A stretch of DNA of 64,000 nt from Telmatospirillum siberiense (GCF_002845745.1 NZ_PIUM01000015.1:62001-126000); one strand, 5' to 3'; numbered from the stretch's first letter, positions 10,929 to 21,269 are shown. Program-made: numbers and translations. Notes: generated from the letters alone by a model not told the origin.

Positions 10929-13115
10929 GTGAACGATACCGAATTTGTGGAAACAGCCCCGGAAACCCCGGTGGAGACTTTGGCCCCCCGGCCGATCGGC
11001 ATGCACGACACGGAGCGCTTCATCAATCGCGAGCTGTCCTGGCTGTCCTTCAATACGCGGGTTTTGGAGGAAGCCGACAATCTGAACCATCCCTTGTTGG
11101 AGCGGGTGCGGTTCCTGTCCATCTCGGCGGCCAATCTCGATGAATTCTATATGGTCCGCGTCGCCGGCCTCAAGGGGCAGGTGGAAAACGGCGTCATCAA
11201 TGCGAGCCAGGACGGTCTGACGCCGGCCCAGCAACTGGTGGCGATCAACAGGGAGGCCGGTTTGCTGCTCGACAAGCAGCAGGATTGCTGGCGCGGGCTG
11301 CGCGGCGAATTGCGCACCAACGGAATCGCCGTGATCGATATTTCGGAATTGACCCGGGTCGACCGCAAGTGGCTCGACACCCGGTTCATGGAGCATGTCT
11401 TTCCGGTGCTGACGCCGCTGGCGGTCGATCCGGCCCATCCGTTCCCCTTCATTCCCAATCTCGGCTTCGCCATGGTGCTGCATCTTACCCGTCTGGACGA
11501 CGGTGAGGTGATGCGCGCCTTGCTGCCGCTGCCGCATCAGATCCAGCGTTTCGTCCGTCTGCCGGGAGACGATATCCGGTTCCTGCCCATCGAAGACATG
11601 GTCGGGTTGTTCCTCGACCGGCTCTTCCCCGGCTTCCGGGTCGATGGTCTTGGCGTGTTCCGCGTCATTCGCGATTCCGAAATGGAAATCGACGAGGAGG
11701 CCGAGGATCTGGTGCGCGTTTTCGAATCGGCCTTGAAGCGCCGCCGCCGTGGGCATTGCATCCGCCTGACGGTGAACGGAAGCATGCCGGAGGATCTGCT
11801 TGCCCTGATCATGCAGGACATGCAACTGGTTCCGTCCGACGTCTTCCCGCTGGACGGCCTGATCGGTACCGTCGACATCAAGCAACTCATCATCGATGAG
11901 CGTCCCGACCTTCAGTTCCCGCCCTACAATGCCCGCTTTCCCGAACGGGTCCGCGATTTCGGAGGCGATTGCTTCGCCGCCATCAACAAAAAGGACATCC
12001 TGGTCCACCATCCCTTCGAAAGCTTCGACGTGGTGGTGCAATTCCTTCGCCAGGCGGCGCGGGATCCGAACGTGGTGGCGATCAAGCAGACCCTTTATCG
12101 CACCAGCAAGGACAGTCCCATCGTCAAGGCCCTGGTCGAGGCGGCCGAGATGGGGAAATCGGTCACCGCGATGATCGAGTTGAAGGCCCGTTTCGACGAG
12201 GAGGCCAATATCGGCTGGGCTCGCGATCTGGAGCGGGCCGGGGCTCAGGTGGTCTACGGTTTCCTCGAACTGAAGACGCATGCCAAGATCTCGCTGGTGG
12301 TGCGTCGCGAGGGGGGGGGCTTGCGGTCCTATGTGCATTTCGGGACCGGCAATTACCATCCGATCACTGCGAAGATCTACACGGATCTGAGCTTTTTCAC
12401 CACCGATCCGGCGCTTTGCCGCGACGCCAACCGAACTTTCAATTTCATGACCGGTTACGCCCGGCCGGAAAAGATGGAAAAGCTGGCCATCGCCCCCCTG
12501 ATGCTCCGCGACCGCCTGTTGGCATGCATCGACGCGGAAATCGAAAACGCCAAGGCCGGCCGGCCGGCCGCCATTTGGGCCAAAATGAATTCCCTGGTCG
12601 ATTCCAAATTGATCGATGCGCTTTATCGAGCCTCGCAGGCCGGCGTGCCGATCGACCTGGTCATCCGCGGCATTTGCTGCCTGCGGCCGGGGGTGGCCGG
12701 ACTGTCGGAAAACATCCGGGTCAAGAGCATCGTCGGACGGTTCCTCGAACATGGCCGCGTCGTCTGCTTCGGCAACGGCCATCGGTTGCCGTCCCGGCAT
12801 GCCAAGATTTACATTTCCTCGGCCGATTGGATGACCCGCAATATGGATTGGCGCGTCGAATCGCTGGTGCCGATCGAAAATCCGACGGTGCAACGCCAAA
12901 TCCTCGAGCAGATCATGGCGGCCAATCTGAAGGACAATGTGCAAAGCTGGGTCTTGGGCCCGGACGGCAATTACGTTCGCGTCACGCCGCCGTCCGATGA
13001 AAAGCCGTTCAGCGCGCATACCTATTTCATGACCAATCCCAGCCTGTCCGGACGGGGCAGCGCCTTGGAACGCGGGCGCCCCTTGCCCAAGCTGGTCTTG
13101 AGAGGTCTCGCTTAA
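10929..13115 (+). CDS. ppk1: Polyphosphate kinase 1
   Basis: The 728-residue enzyme polymerises the gamma phosphate of ATP into inorganic polyphosphate, reversibly. It has the PPK1 N-terminal segment ([19 protein letters not shown]), the middle domain, and C-terminal phospholipase-D-like domains with the autophosphorylated histidine region ([14 protein letters not shown], then [11 protein letters not shown]) and the second histidine motif [17 protein letters not shown]. Length fits the family. The GTG start has GGAGA seven bases upstream. ppx follows after 3 bp, giving a synthesis/degradation pair in one operon. Confidence 0.97.
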   Translation: MNDTEFVETAPETPVETLAPRPIGMHDTERFINRELSWLSFNTRVLEEADNLNHPLLERVRFLSISAANLDEFYMVRVAGLKGQVENGVINASQDGLTPAQQLVAINREAGLLLDKQQDCWRGLRGELRTNGIAVIDISELTRVDRKWLDTRFMEHVFPVLTPLAVDPAHPFPFIPNLGFAMVLHLTRLDDGEVMRALLPLPHQIQRFVRLPGDDIRFLPIEDMVGLFLDRLFPGFRVDGLGVFRVIRDSEMEIDEEAEDLVRVFESALKRRRRGHCIRLTVNGSMPEDLLALIMQDMQLVPSDVFPLDGLIGTVDIKQLIIDERPDLQFPPYNARFPERVRDFGGDCFAAINKKDILVHHPFESFDVVVQFLRQAARDPNVVAIKQTLYRTSKDSPIVKALVEAAEMGKSVTAMIELKARFDEEANIGWARDLERAGAQVVYGFLELKTHAKISLVVRREGGGLRSYVHFGTGNYHPITAKIYTDLSFFTTDPALCRDANRTFNFMTGYARPEKMEKLAIAPLMLRDRLLACIDAEIENAKAGRPAAIWAKMNSLVDSKLIDALYRASQAGVPIDLVIRGICCLRPGVAGLSENIRVKSIVGRFLEHGRVVCFGNGHRLPSRHAKIYISSADWMTRNMDWRVESLVPIENPTVQRQILEQIMAANLKDNVQSWVLGPDGNYVRVTPPSDEKPFSAHTYFMTNPSLSGRGSALERGRPLPKLVLRGLA

Positions 13116-13118
13116 ACG

Positions 13119-14624
13119 ATGGTCGCAACGATCGTTCCGGCCGGAAACGCGGCCCATCGGCATCTGGCCATCATCGATATCGGCTCGAATTCCATCCGTC
13201 TGGTCGTCTATGACGGGCGGATCAGGACACCCGTCGCCCTCTTCAATGAAAAGGCGGTCTGCGCCCTGGGCCAGGGGCTCGGGCAAAGCGGCAGGCTCAA
13301 TCCCCAAGGGGCGGAGGAGGCCATCGGCGTTTTGGCCCGGTTCGTTCGGCTGGCTCGGGCGATGGCGGTGGATGTCCTGGATATCCTGGCCACCGCCGCG
13401 GTCCGCGACGCGCTCGACGGCGCCGAGTTCGTCGCCGCCGTCGAGCGGCGGTGCGGTGCTCCGGTCACCGTCCTGACCGGCGAGGAGGAGGCTCATCTGG
13501 CGGCCATGGGCGTGCTGTGCAGCGCGCCCCAGGCCGATGGGATGGTCGCCGACCTGGGGGGCGGCAGCCTGGAACTGGTGGCCCTCGACCATGGGCGTTT
13601 CGCCGGACCGCATGCCACCATGCCGCTCGGGGTCCTGCGTCTTTCCGAGGCGTCGGGAAATGTGCGGAGCCGGGCCGAGGACCTCATCGAAAAGCAGTTC
13701 CGCAATATCGATTGGTGGCAATGGGCCAAGGACCGGCCGCTTTACGCCGTCGGCGGGGCCTGGCGAGCCCTGGCCAGGCTTTGTCTGGCGCAGACCGGCC
13801 ATCCCTTGCACGTTCTCGACAATTACAGTCTGGAACGAAACGAATCGCTGCGTCTGATCGAACTGATCTCCAACCAGAGCCGGAAATCCCTCGAAAAGAT
13901 CCCCGGTCTCTCCAAGAAGCGGGTCCCGCATCTGCCGGTGGCGGCTTTGCTCCTTGAAAAGGTGATCGAATATGCCAGGCCATCCCGGCTGATCTTCTCG
14001 GTCTACGGCATGCGCGAGGGGCAGTTCTACAAACGCCTGCCGCCCGACGTGCAGTGGCAGGATCCCCTGATCGCCTCCTGTTCCGACATGGCGCAGACGG
14101 CGGGACGCTTTCCCGAGCATGGCGAAGAGATGCTGGAATGGATGGCGGCGCTGTTTCGCAACGAAACGGAGAGCCAGGGCCGGCTGCGCTACGCGGCCTG
14201 CCTGTTGGGCGACGTGTTCTGGAACGAGCATCCCGACTATCGGGCCGAGCAGGCCTTCCTCAGGGTTTTCCGTCTGCCCTTCATGGGCCTCGGCCATCAG
14301 GATCGCGCCGCCCTGGCCTTGGCCATCCATGCCCGCTACGAGGGTGACGGCGACCTGCCGGAGGCGGCTGACGCCCGCAACCTGCTCTCCGAGGAGGAGC
14401 AGCGTCGCGCCCGGATCATCGGGCTGGCGCTCAGGCTCGGTCATTCCATTTCCGGTGGCGTGCCGGGGTTGTTGCGGACGACCCGGCTGTTCGGCGACGG
14501 CGATGTGCTGGTGCTGGAGGTGCCGGCCGGCGACCCCGCCTTCCAACCCGATCTCATGGATCGGCGTTACGATCGTCTCGCCAAGACGGCCGGATTCGAT
14601 CACTTCGAGATCAGGAAGGTCTGA
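13119..14624 (+). CDS. ppx: Exopolyphosphatase
   Basis: This 501-residue Ppx/GppA family enzyme removes terminal phosphates from polyphosphate. It has the ASKHA-fold start (IIDIGSNSIRLVVYD), the glycine-rich MVADLGGGSLELV phosphate-binding loop, and a long C-terminal HD-like region. It lies 3 bp after ppk1. A second, shorter Ppx/GppA protein is encoded near 46 kb. In related genomes rnd usually follows convergently; here a 12.5-kb block separates the two. Confidence 0.95.
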   Translation: MVATIVPAGNAAHRHLAIIDIGSNSIRLVVYDGRIRTPVALFNEKAVCALGQGLGQSGRLNPQGAEEAIGVLARFVRLARAMAVDVLDILATAAVRDALDGAEFVAAVERRCGAPVTVLTGEEEAHLAAMGVLCSAPQADGMVADLGGGSLELVALDHGRFAGPHATMPLGVLRLSEASGNVRSRAEDLIEKQFRNIDWWQWAKDRPLYAVGGAWRALARLCLAQTGHPLHVLDNYSLERNESLRLIELISNQSRKSLEKIPGLSKKRVPHLPVAALLLEKVIEYARPSRLIFSVYGMREGQFYKRLPPDVQWQDPLIASCSDMAQTAGRFPEHGEEMLEWMAALFRNETESQGRLRYAACLLGDVFWNEHPDYRAEQAFLRVFRLPFMGLGHQDRAALALAIHARYEGDGDLPEAADARNLLSEEEQRRARIIGLALRLGHSISGGVPGLLRTTRLFGDGDVLVLEVPAGDPAFQPDLMDRRYDRLAKTAGFDHFEIRKV

Positions 14625-14640
14625 GCGGACAGGGACGAGG

Positions 14641-14661
14641 GAGGCGAGGCGCTCTCGCCTC
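14641..14661 (+). terminator. Hairpin after ppx
   Basis: An 8-bp perfect stem (GAGGCGAG with CTCGCCTC, loop of 5) lies 16 bp after the ppx stop. It has no T-tract. It directly touches the left direct repeat of the inserted block. Confidence 0.45.
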
Positions 14662-14693
14662 TCACTCCAGCGGGATCAGTCGCGGGCTCTTGC
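14661..14693 (-). repeat. Left direct repeat: displaced copy of the rnd 3' end
   Basis: These 33 bases match the end of rnd at 27187-27219 in 31 of 33 positions and in the same orientation. Read on the - strand they encode KSPRLIPLE followed by a stop, against KSLRLIPLE and stop in the intact gene. No other part of rnd is present, so this is a remnant or attachment-like duplication that brackets the sulfonate block. Confidence 0.85.
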
Positions 14694-14855
14694 AGACCGG
14701 GTTCGGCGACAAGGGCCGGTCGTTCTTGATCGAAAAACAACACCTATTAGTTGTTTAATTTTCATATCTACAAAAATTTCCATCAATTCTCTCTCGATAG
14801 TTTATTGATTTGATGTAGAATTTCATGTGGATAACATTTTTTTCCTGGAGAACAG
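14694..14855 (+). promoter_or_regulatory. AT-rich leader of the TauA-like transporter operon
   Basis: This stretch is strikingly AT-rich from about 14730 to 14850 compared with the surrounding high-GC genes. It lies directly inside the left repeat and must carry the promoter for the downstream transporter genes. No reliable consensus sites were picked out. Confidence 0.45.
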
Positions 14856-16133
14856 ATGTCCGGAATCAGATTGAGCCGTCGGGCCTTGTTGGCCGGAGTC
14901 GCGGCGGCAGCCGTTTCGATGTCTTTCGGGGAATGGGCCCTGGCCGCCGAACAAACCGCCGAATGGGGGTGGCCGCTTCCCTATGAGCACATTTCCGAGA
15001 AGTCTATCGCCTGGCTCAAGGAAAAGGGCTGGTGGCCGCTGTCCCTCGGCTATCAGCCGCCGTGGACGGGGCACAACGCGCTCAATATCGTCGCCGATCG
15101 TCAGCAATTGCTGCAGAAGCGCGGTCTGGACGCCAAATTCGTGGCGTTCGAGGCCGGTCCGCCGCTGATCGAAGCTTTCACCGCCGGGCGGATCCAGGTC
15201 GGCGGCACCGGCAATTTTCCCTATCTTTCCCTGATCGATCGCAAGGTGCCGGCCAAGGGTATCATCAACTATTCCCTGCTGACCCACGGCGTGGTGGTGC
15301 CCAACGACAGCCCCTTCAAGACGCTGAAGGATCTGAAAGGCGCGGCGACGCCGCACACCATCGGTATCGTTACAGGATCGTCCGCGGAATTCTATTTCCA
15401 GGCCGCCGCCGTCGCCAACGGGCTTGAGATCGGCAAGGACGTCATCCTCAAGAACATCCCCTTGTCCGAGCAGCTGCAATTGCCCAAGGGCGTTGCCGCC
15501 GTCGTCCCGTGGGATCATACCCTGTCCCTGTTGACAGATTCCCGCAAGACCGGGCGCCTGATCGATTCCAGCCACGCTTACAGCATTTACGAGGGAATCG
15601 GTTTCGTCCGGCAGGAGTTGATCGACAACGCCCCCGACGTGGTGCAGGCGATCACTGACGCCTTCGTCGAAGCGGCCCTGTGGTTGCGTCTCAAGCCCAC
15701 CGAGGCTGTGGAGCTGTTGAAGCAGGATCCCGCGCTGAAGACGCTTGACGATGCCTTCCTGGCGGCGCAGATCGCCAACAACAACAACCTCTTCAAGCCG
15801 ACGGCATTGATTCCGTTGCCGAAATTCTGGGCGGCGGAGGATCGTCGCGTCCGTGCCTGGTTGAAGGACCGCAATCGCCTGACCCGCGATATCGGCGAGG
15901 AGGAATATGCGGCGACCTATGCTCCGGATTTTGCCGCCAATACGGCTCGGAAGCTGGGGTGGAAGGTGCCGGAACGTCCCGTATTCCTGCCGGAAGGTTG
16001 GACCGGGGTGATCGGAACCGTTCCCTATCCGGCCTACTTCAATCAGACCACGGCCAAGGGACCGCAGCCGTTCCCCGAAAAGGGCGATCTGGTCAAGCCC
16101 TGGAGCTTTGGCGGAACGAGCTATCAGCCGTGA
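14856..16133 (+). CDS. Tat-exported ABC substrate-binding protein, TauA/NitT-like
   Basis: The 425-residue periplasmic binding protein starts with a twin-arginine signal (LSRRALLAGVAAAAVSM) and an Ala-x-Ala cleavage region, so it is probably exported folded. The mature part is of the nitrate/sulfonate/taurine (NMT1/TauA) class, longer than SsuA. A GGAG site lies upstream of the ATG. The next two genes encode the matching permease and ATPase. Its place in a sulfonate-degradation block suggests an organosulfonate ligand such as taurine, isethionate or sulfoacetate, but nitrate- or pyrimidine-type ligands also occur in this class. Confidence 0.85.
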   Translation: MSGIRLSRRALLAGVAAAAVSMSFGEWALAAEQTAEWGWPLPYEHISEKSIAWLKEKGWWPLSLGYQPPWTGHNALNIVADRQQLLQKRGLDAKFVAFEAGPPLIEAFTAGRIQVGGTGNFPYLSLIDRKVPAKGIINYSLLTHGVVVPNDSPFKTLKDLKGAATPHTIGIVTGSSAEFYFQAAAVANGLEIGKDVILKNIPLSEQLQLPKGVAAVVPWDHTLSLLTDSRKTGRLIDSSHAYSIYEGIGFVRQELIDNAPDVVQAITDAFVEAALWLRLKPTEAVELLKQDPALKTLDDAFLAAQIANNNNLFKPTALIPLPKFWAAEDRRVRAWLKDRNRLTRDIGEEEYAATYAPDFAANTARKLGWKVPERPVFLPEGWTGVIGTVPYPAYFNQTTAKGPQPFPEKGDLVKPWSFGGTSYQP

Positions 16134-16963
16134 GAAGCGCAGCCATAGCCGAGGCGACCATCCCGATGGCCCCGCCGGTCACCCGCACCGCCGCCTTCGG
16201 GCGGCGGTTGCGGCCGTTCGCCTTTCTGGCGACCCTGGTCGCCGCCTGGGAGCTCGTCTGTCGTTTCTGGCTGCCCGTTCTCGACCCGCAGTTCTCCATC
16301 CTATTGCCCAGTCCGTCGGTCCTTCTGCTCACCGCCGGAAAGATGATCGCCACGGGTGAGTTGCTGCACCATCTGGCCGATAGCCTCAGGCGCGAGGCCA
16401 TCGCCTTCCTGTTGGCGCTGGTGGCCGTGCCTGTCGGCATCGGCATGGGATGGTGGCGCGGTCTGCACGAACAGCTTTATCCCGTGTTCGAAATCCTGCG
16501 TCCGATCCCGCCCCTGGCTTGGATACCGCTCAGCATCCTGTGGTTTGGCCTGGGCGATGTGCAGAACGAATTCATCATCTTTCTCGGCATGGTGTTCCCC
16601 ATCCTGCTGAACACCGTGGCCGGGGTGCGCCAGGTCGACCGCAATCTGATCCGCGCCGCGCGCTCGCTGGGGGCGGGGCAGGCGGCGCTGTTGCGCCGGG
16701 TGGTTCTGAAGGCGGCCTTGCCGCAGATCGTCATCGGCCTCAGGGTCGGCCTGGGCTTCGGATGGATGGCCCTGGTGGCGGCGGAACTGGTGGGGGCCAA
16801 TTCCGGCTTGGGCTTCCTGATCAACGATGCGCGTTCGCTGCTGCGCACCGACATCGTGATCGTGGGCATGCTGGCCATCGGCATTACCGGTCTGATCATC
16901 GATCTCGCCCTGCGGCGTTTGGCCCGAGGGCTGCTTCCCTGGTCTCGCGAGTTACGGGGGTAG
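16130..16963 (+). CDS. ABC transporter permease, TauC/SsuC-like
   Basis: The 277-residue inner-membrane permease has about six hydrophobic helices and the binding-protein-dependent transport signature (AARSLGAGQAALLRRVVLKAALP). It belongs to the nitrate/taurine/sulfonate permease group. The chosen GTG overlaps the previous stop (GTGA); an ATG at 16166 is an alternative with a weak GAGG site. It works with the flanking binding protein and ATPase. Confidence 0.88.
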   Translation: MRSAAIAEATIPMAPPVTRTAAFGRRLRPFAFLATLVAAWELVCRFWLPVLDPQFSILLPSPSVLLLTAGKMIATGELLHHLADSLRREAIAFLLALVAVPVGIGMGWWRGLHEQLYPVFEILRPIPPLAWIPLSILWFGLGDVQNEFIIFLGMVFPILLNTVAGVRQVDRNLIRAARSLGAGQAALLRRVVLKAALPQIVIGLRVGLGFGWMALVAAELVGANSGLGFLINDARSLLRTDIVIVGMLAIGITGLIIDLALRRLARGLLPWSRELRG

Positions 16964-16965
16964 CC

Positions 16966-17715
16966 ATGGGTCATCTTTCTTTCAATGGCGTCAGCAAGGT
17001 CTATGACGATCGAGGCGCCCCCGTCACCGCCCTGGCCAATGTGACGTTCGACATCGCCGATGGGGAGTTCTGCGCCATCCTCGGTCATTCCGGTTGCGGC
17101 AAGACCACCCTGCTCAATATGGTCGCGGGTTTCGAAACCCCGACCGGCGGGGCGATCTCCCTGGATGGCAGGGCCGTCGCCGGTCCGGGATGGGACCGCA
17201 CGATGATCTTCCAGGACTACGCGTTGTTTCCCTGGGCGACGGTGCGCGAAAACATCGCCTTCGGGCTGGAAATGAAGAAGGTTCCCGCAGCGGAGCGTAC
17301 CGAGATCATCGACCACCATGTCGATCTGGTCGGCCTTTCCGGTTTCGCCGACCGTTATCCCGACGAGTTGTCGGGCGGCATGCGCCAGCGCGTCGCCATT
17401 GCCCGGGCGCTGGCGGTCAGTCCGCGAGTTCTTCTGATGGATGAGCCGTTCGCCGCGCTGGACGACCAGAACCGCCGTTCCATGCAGAACGAACTGGTTC
17501 GCATCTGGCGGCGGGAACCGAAGACGGTGATGCTCGTCACCCATTCCATCGACGAGGCGATTCTGCTGGCCGACTATGTGGTGGTCTTAAGCAGCCGTCC
17601 GGGGCGGATCAAGCAGGTGGTCCCGATCCGTCTCGACCGTCCGCGTGACGAGGACGATCCCGATTATCTGGCCCTCAAACGCCAACTGCGGGGGCTTATC
17701 CATGATGGAGAGTAA
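16966..17715 (+). CDS. ABC transporter ATP-binding protein, TauB/SsuB-like
   Basis: The 249-residue ATPase has Walker A (GHSGCGKTT), the signature LSGGMRQRVAIARAL, Walker B (VLLMDEPFAALDD) and the switch histidine (VTHSIDEA). It belongs to the nitrate/sulfonate/taurine class and energises the upstream permease. A GGGGG site lies close to the ATG, 3 bp after the permease stop. It converges on islB. Confidence 0.92.
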   Translation: MGHLSFNGVSKVYDDRGAPVTALANVTFDIADGEFCAILGHSGCGKTTLLNMVAGFETPTGGAISLDGRAVAGPGWDRTMIFQDYALFPWATVRENIAFGLEMKKVPAAERTEIIDHHVDLVGLSGFADRYPDELSGGMRQRVAIARALAVSPRVLLMDEPFAALDDQNRRSMQNELVRIWRREPKTVMLVTHSIDEAILLADYVVVLSSRPGRIKQVVPIRLDRPRDEDDPDYLALKRQLRGLIHDGE

Positions 17716-17792
17716 TTCCGGGCGAGGCCGCGTCTGAACGAGCATATGACGCCTACGCTCCGCTGTGGCGGGCGAGAAGCGCCGCTCGGGCT

Positions 17793-17832
17793 TAAGCGCC
17801 CGTTGATTCGATAATTTATCAACGGGCGCTTA
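17793..17832. terminator. 15-bp perfect hairpin between two convergent operons
   Basis: Arms 17793-17807 and 17818-17832 are exact reverse complements with a 10-nt AT-rich loop. The islB stop codon lies inside the right arm. There is no T-tract on either strand. Its place between convergent genes suggests a bidirectional terminator. Confidence 0.6.
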
Positions 17833-18759
17833 CTCCGCTTGCCGATTGCCGGCGGCGAAATTCCGCAGTTCCTCGAATTTCCGGTTGTCCAGCCGGGCAT
17901 CGCCCATCGGGAAGTCCCGGTCGAGGAAGGCGTATTTCTGCGCTCCCAGACGATGATAGGGCAGAAGTTCGTAGGTGACGTGCGGAAATGGCCGGATGAA
18001 GTCGAGGATGGCGGCAATGTCGTCCCGGCTGTCGTTGACCCCCGGAATGACCGGGGTACGGACCCGGACGGCCAGCCGGGGAAACTCCGTCAGCAGCCGG
18101 CGCAGATTATCGGTGATCAGCCGGTTGTCCACGCCGGTCTGCTCCTTGTGCTTCACCGGGTCCATCACCTTGAGATCGAAGAACAATTCCCGCAACAACC
18201 CGCAGGCCCGGGACAGGGCGGTCCAGGAGACATGGCCGCAGGTTTCCATGGCGCAATCCACATGCCGGCGCGCGGCCTCCCGCAGCAGGGCGAGGGCGAA
18301 TGCCGGTTGCGTCAGCGGTTCTCCCCCCGACAGGGTCATGCCGCCCTCCGAGCGGGAATAGAACGGAGAATCCTTTTCGACGGCGTCGAGGACCTGGCGC
18401 GCCGTCCGCACCGAGCCGTAAGGCTGCATGGCTTGCGCCGGACAGGTGGCGGCACAGGCCATGCAGTCGCGGCAAATCCCCCGGTCCACCACGGGGGCGC
18501 CGGCTTCAGGGAGGCCGAGCGCCCCATTCGCGCAGATCTCCTTGCAGTAATCGCAGATCTCGACGCCGAGGCATCGTCCGGCATTCCGGGCCAGTTCGGG
18601 ATGCGGCCCCTGCGATTCCGGATTGCTGCACCATCGGCACCGCAATGGGCAGCCTTTCAGGAACACGACGGTCCGGATGCCCTGCCCGTCATGCACCGAA
18701 TAGCGCTGGATGTTGAAGACGACGCCGCTTTCCTCGCGGTCGGGCTGGTCCATATCCAT
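17830..18759 (-). CDS. islB: Isethionate sulfite-lyase activating enzyme (radical SAM)
   Basis: The 309-residue glycyl-radical activase makes the glycyl radical on its partner using S-adenosylmethionine. It has the radical-SAM cluster motif CPLRCRWC (Cys37, 41, 44), a ferredoxin-like insert with two further Cys sets (63/69/72/76 and 96/99/102/106) for auxiliary 4Fe-4S clusters, and the SGGEPL motif. It is the last gene of the - strand operon, 3 bp after islA, as expected for a dedicated activase. The partner assignment rests on this adjacency and on the clear identity of islA. Both proteins need anaerobic conditions. Confidence 0.9.
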   Translation of the reverse strand: MDMDQPDREESGVVFNIQRYSVHDGQGIRTVVFLKGCPLRCRWCSNPESQGPHPELARNAGRCLGVEICDYCKEICANGALGLPEAGAPVVDRGICRDCMACAATCPAQAMQPYGSVRTARQVLDAVEKDSPFYSRSEGGMTLSGGEPLTQPAFALALLREAARRHVDCAMETCGHVSWTALSRACGLLRELFFDLKVMDPVKHKEQTGVDNRLITDNLRRLLTEFPRLAVRVRTPVIPGVNDSRDDIAAILDFIRPFPHVTYELLPYHRLGAQKYAFLDRDFPMGDARLDNRKFEELRNFAAGNRQAE

Positions 18760-18762
18760 TCT

Positions 18763-21255
18763 TCACAAGGTGTCGTGGGCCGTGCGGGCGATCAGGTCGT
18801 TCTGCAAATCGGGTGACAGATCGACGAAATAGGCGCTGTAGCCGGCGATCCGCACGATCAGGCTTCGGTATTTCTCCGGCTCGCGCTGGGCCGCCAGCAG
18901 GGTCTCCCTGTTCACCACATTGAATTGCACATGCCAGAGCTTGAGATCGCAGAAGGTTCGGATCAGAGACACCAGTTTGCGGGTCCCCTCGGTTCCCTCC
19001 AGGCATTTGGGGGTGAATTTGATATTCAAGAGTCGCGCCGCTCTTTCGCGGAAGCCATGGTTTTTCGTCTCGTAGTTGGACAGCAGGATGGCGGTGGGAC
19101 CATTGACGTCGGCCCCGTGGGACGCCGAGGAGCCATCCGAAAGCGGGGTGAAGGCCTTGCGCCCGTTGGGGGTGGCGCTGACCACTTTTCCGAAGGGGAC
19201 GTGCGAGGTGAAGGGGACATAGCGGATGTCGTTGTGGATCCCCAGTTCCCGTGAATATTTCCGGGCGTAATCGACGAAGACGCGATCGATGTCGAGGGCG
19301 ATCCGGTCTGCGTAAGGATCGTTGTTACCGTAGCAGGGCGCCGACCTCAGCAGGCGGCGCAAAGGTTCCCTGCCTTCGAAGTCGGTCTTCAGCGCCTCGA
19401 TCAGCTCCGTCGTCGAGACCTTTTTGTCCTCGAAGACCAGCTTCTTGATCGCGGCGAGCGAATCGACCACGGTGCCGAAGCCGATGCATTCGAAGTAGCC
19501 GAGGTTGATGCCGTCGGGGATCTGCGGCGTATGCAAATCGAGGCAATGCTTCATGCAGAGATCATGCAGGGCCGATCCCATGGGCTGGGCGAAATGGCGT
19601 GCGCGCAAGGCGCAGACGATATGCTGCTGGGTGAACGCCGCCTTGCAGAACAAGAGCTGCTGGCGCTTGTAGGCCTCCCACAGTTCCTCCCAGGTTTCGA
19701 ATGTGGCGGGATCACCGGTTTCCAGTCCCAGCGGGCGATCGCCGTATTTCAACATGCGGCCGTTGAACAGGGTCATTTCCAGGGCGGCGGCGAAATTCAC
19801 ATAGGCTCCGCCCGAGGTATAGGTGTCGCGGTTAGGCATGCGGGCTTCCGAGCAGCCGGAGACGGCGTAGTCGTAGGCCTCTTCGAAGGTCGCGCCTTTC
19901 GATACGTAAAGCGGCACCACCTCCTCGTCGTTGATCAGCTTGGGAAAACCCGATCCCTCCTTGATGGTTTCGGCGACTTCCCACAGGAAGCGCTGGGGCG
20001 AGCGGGAGTGGATGCGGGCCGCCAGATCCGGGTAATGCAGGGGAAATTCCCGTTTTGACTTGAGGAACAGATAGGAGAGCTCGTTGGTGGCGTCGCGTCC
20101 GTCACGGGTCTGGCCGCCGATGGTGACCGCCTCCCAGTGGGCATAGCCTTCGTTGAAGGCGCCGCCGGCCGGCGAAATGTAGAGATCGACGAATTGGGCC
20201 AGCCCCACCCACATGCATTCGATCAGTTCCAGCGCCCGATCCTCGGTCAGGACACCCCTTTCGATATCGGCCTTGAAATAGGGATAGAGATACTGGTCCA
20301 TCCGGCCGTTCGAAATGATGGTTCCTGTCTTTTGTTCCAGCCTGGAGAACATCTGGGTGAACCACTGGCTCTGCACCGCCTCCTGAAAGCTGCGCGCCGG
20401 CCGTTCCGGCACCCATTCGCAGATCTCGGCCAACTCCAGCAGTTCCTTACGTCTTTGCGGATCGGATTCGGCCAGGGCCTGTTCGCGGGCCAGGGCGGCG
20501 TGGCGCTGGGCCCAATGGACGATGGCGTCGGCAATGATGACCACCGCCTGCAGGAACGGCTTCTTTTCCACCTCGTCCCGGGGGCTCAAGGGGTCGAGCG
20601 CCGCCAGGCGTGCCTCCGCCTCGTGACGGATGTCGCCGAATCCCCGCGTCAGGACCTTCTCGTAGTCGTGCACCCATTGGATCGAGGATCGGAAGGACGA
20701 GGTTTCGTTGACGATGAACCGTGAGATCAGTCCTTCCGGGTCGTCATAGGTCAGCTTGTGGATATCGGGCGGCAGGGCGGCGTTCAGCGCCTCGTGGTAG
20801 GTTTTCCCCTTCCAGTAGGGGGCGATTTCCTCGACGACGATTTGCACCTCGTCGGCGGTGATGCCGAAAGGCGCTCCCACCCGATGGGGCAGTTCGGCCA
20901 CAGCCTGGTCGAGGAAGTCTCCGTCCAGTTCCGGATAAAGGATTCCGTAGCGTCCGGGTTTTCCCACGCGGCCGGCCAGCAACTGGTGGTCGTCGATATA
21001 GACGGTGATATTGGCGGCGATGTGCTGCAGGGCCTTCGCCCAGCGCAGGACCAGGGGCTGCCCCTCGGTCTCCTTGAACGACTGGGTGAAATAAAGAGCC
21101 CGCTCGACGTCGATCGAGGGGCGGCTTGCCTCGAATTCGTCCAGGATGGTGAACGCCCGGGAGTGGGACTGGCGAAAGCGATCCTCCTTCCCGTCGATTC
21201 GGTCCTTGATCCGTTGTTCGTGGGGCGACAGCGTTTCGCAGCAATCCAGGGTCAC
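18763..21255 (-). CDS. islA: Isethionate sulfite-lyase (glycyl radical enzyme)
   Basis: This 830-residue glycyl radical enzyme cleaves the C-S bond of isethionate to give sulfite and acetaldehyde. Counting from the GTG at 21255 (GGGAGA seven bases upstream), the radical glycine is G805 in [10 protein letters not shown], the thiyl cysteine is C468 and the general base is E470 in [14 protein letters not shown]. Residues I recall as substrate-binding in the Bilophila wadsworthia enzyme fall at identical numbers: R189 and Q193 (FRSSIQW), W374 (YAHW), R678 and F682 (IRYVPF). The length is also the same. This separates it from pyruvate formate-lyase, choline lyase and diol dehydratase. It lies in an operon with its activase and a sulfonate importer. 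The open frame continues upstream into the ligase gene, but that part is an out-of-frame shadow. Confidence 0.94.
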   Translation of the reverse strand: MTLDCCETLSPHEQRIKDRIDGKEDRFRQSHSRAFTILDEFEASRPSIDVERALYFTQSFKETEGQPLVLRWAKALQHIAANITVYIDDHQLLAGRVGKPGRYGILYPELDGDFLDQAVAELPHRVGAPFGITADEVQIVVEEIAPYWKGKTYHEALNAALPPDIHKLTYDDPEGLISRFIVNETSSFRSSIQWVHDYEKVLTRGFGDIRHEAEARLAALDPLSPRDEVEKKPFLQAVVIIADAIVHWAQRHAALAREQALAESDPQRRKELLELAEICEWVPERPARSFQEAVQSQWFTQMFSRLEQKTGTIISNGRMDQYLYPYFKADIERGVLTEDRALELIECMWVGLAQFVDLYISPAGGAFNEGYAHWEAVTIGGQTRDGRDATNELSYLFLKSKREFPLHYPDLAARIHSRSPQRFLWEVAETIKEGSGFPKLINDEEVVPLYVSKGATFEEAYDYAVSGCSEARMPNRDTYTSGGAYVNFAAALEMTLFNGRMLKYGDRPLGLETGDPATFETWEELWEAYKRQQLLFCKAAFTQQHIVCALRARHFAQPMGSALHDLCMKHCLDLHTPQIPDGINLGYFECIGFGTVVDSLAAIKKLVFEDKKVSTTELIEALKTDFEGREPLRRLLRSAPCYGNNDPYADRIALDIDRVFVDYARKYSRELGIHNDIRYVPFTSHVPFGKVVSATPNGRKAFTPLSDGSSASHGADVNGPTAILLSNYETKNHGFRERAARLLNIKFTPKCLEGTEGTRKLVSLIRTFCDLKLWHVQFNVVNRETLLAAQREPEKYRSLIVRIAGYSAYFVDLSPDLQNDLIARTAHDTL

Positions 21256-21269
21256 GGCTCGTTCTCCCG

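Noticed and set aside
10281-14603. A very long - strand open frame (about 1440 codons) across ppk1 and ppx.
   Set aside because: It is antisense to two well-supported enzymes and has a His/Gln/Arg-rich shadow composition typical of GC-rich complementary frames. Only its last part (10281-10805) is a real gene, sixA.
18763-21255. islA as pyruvate formate-lyase, choline trimethylamine-lyase, diol dehydratase or hydroxyproline dehydratase.
   Set aside because: The substrate-pocket residues fit the isethionate enzyme, no cut or pdu microcompartment genes are near, and sulfonate importers surround it.
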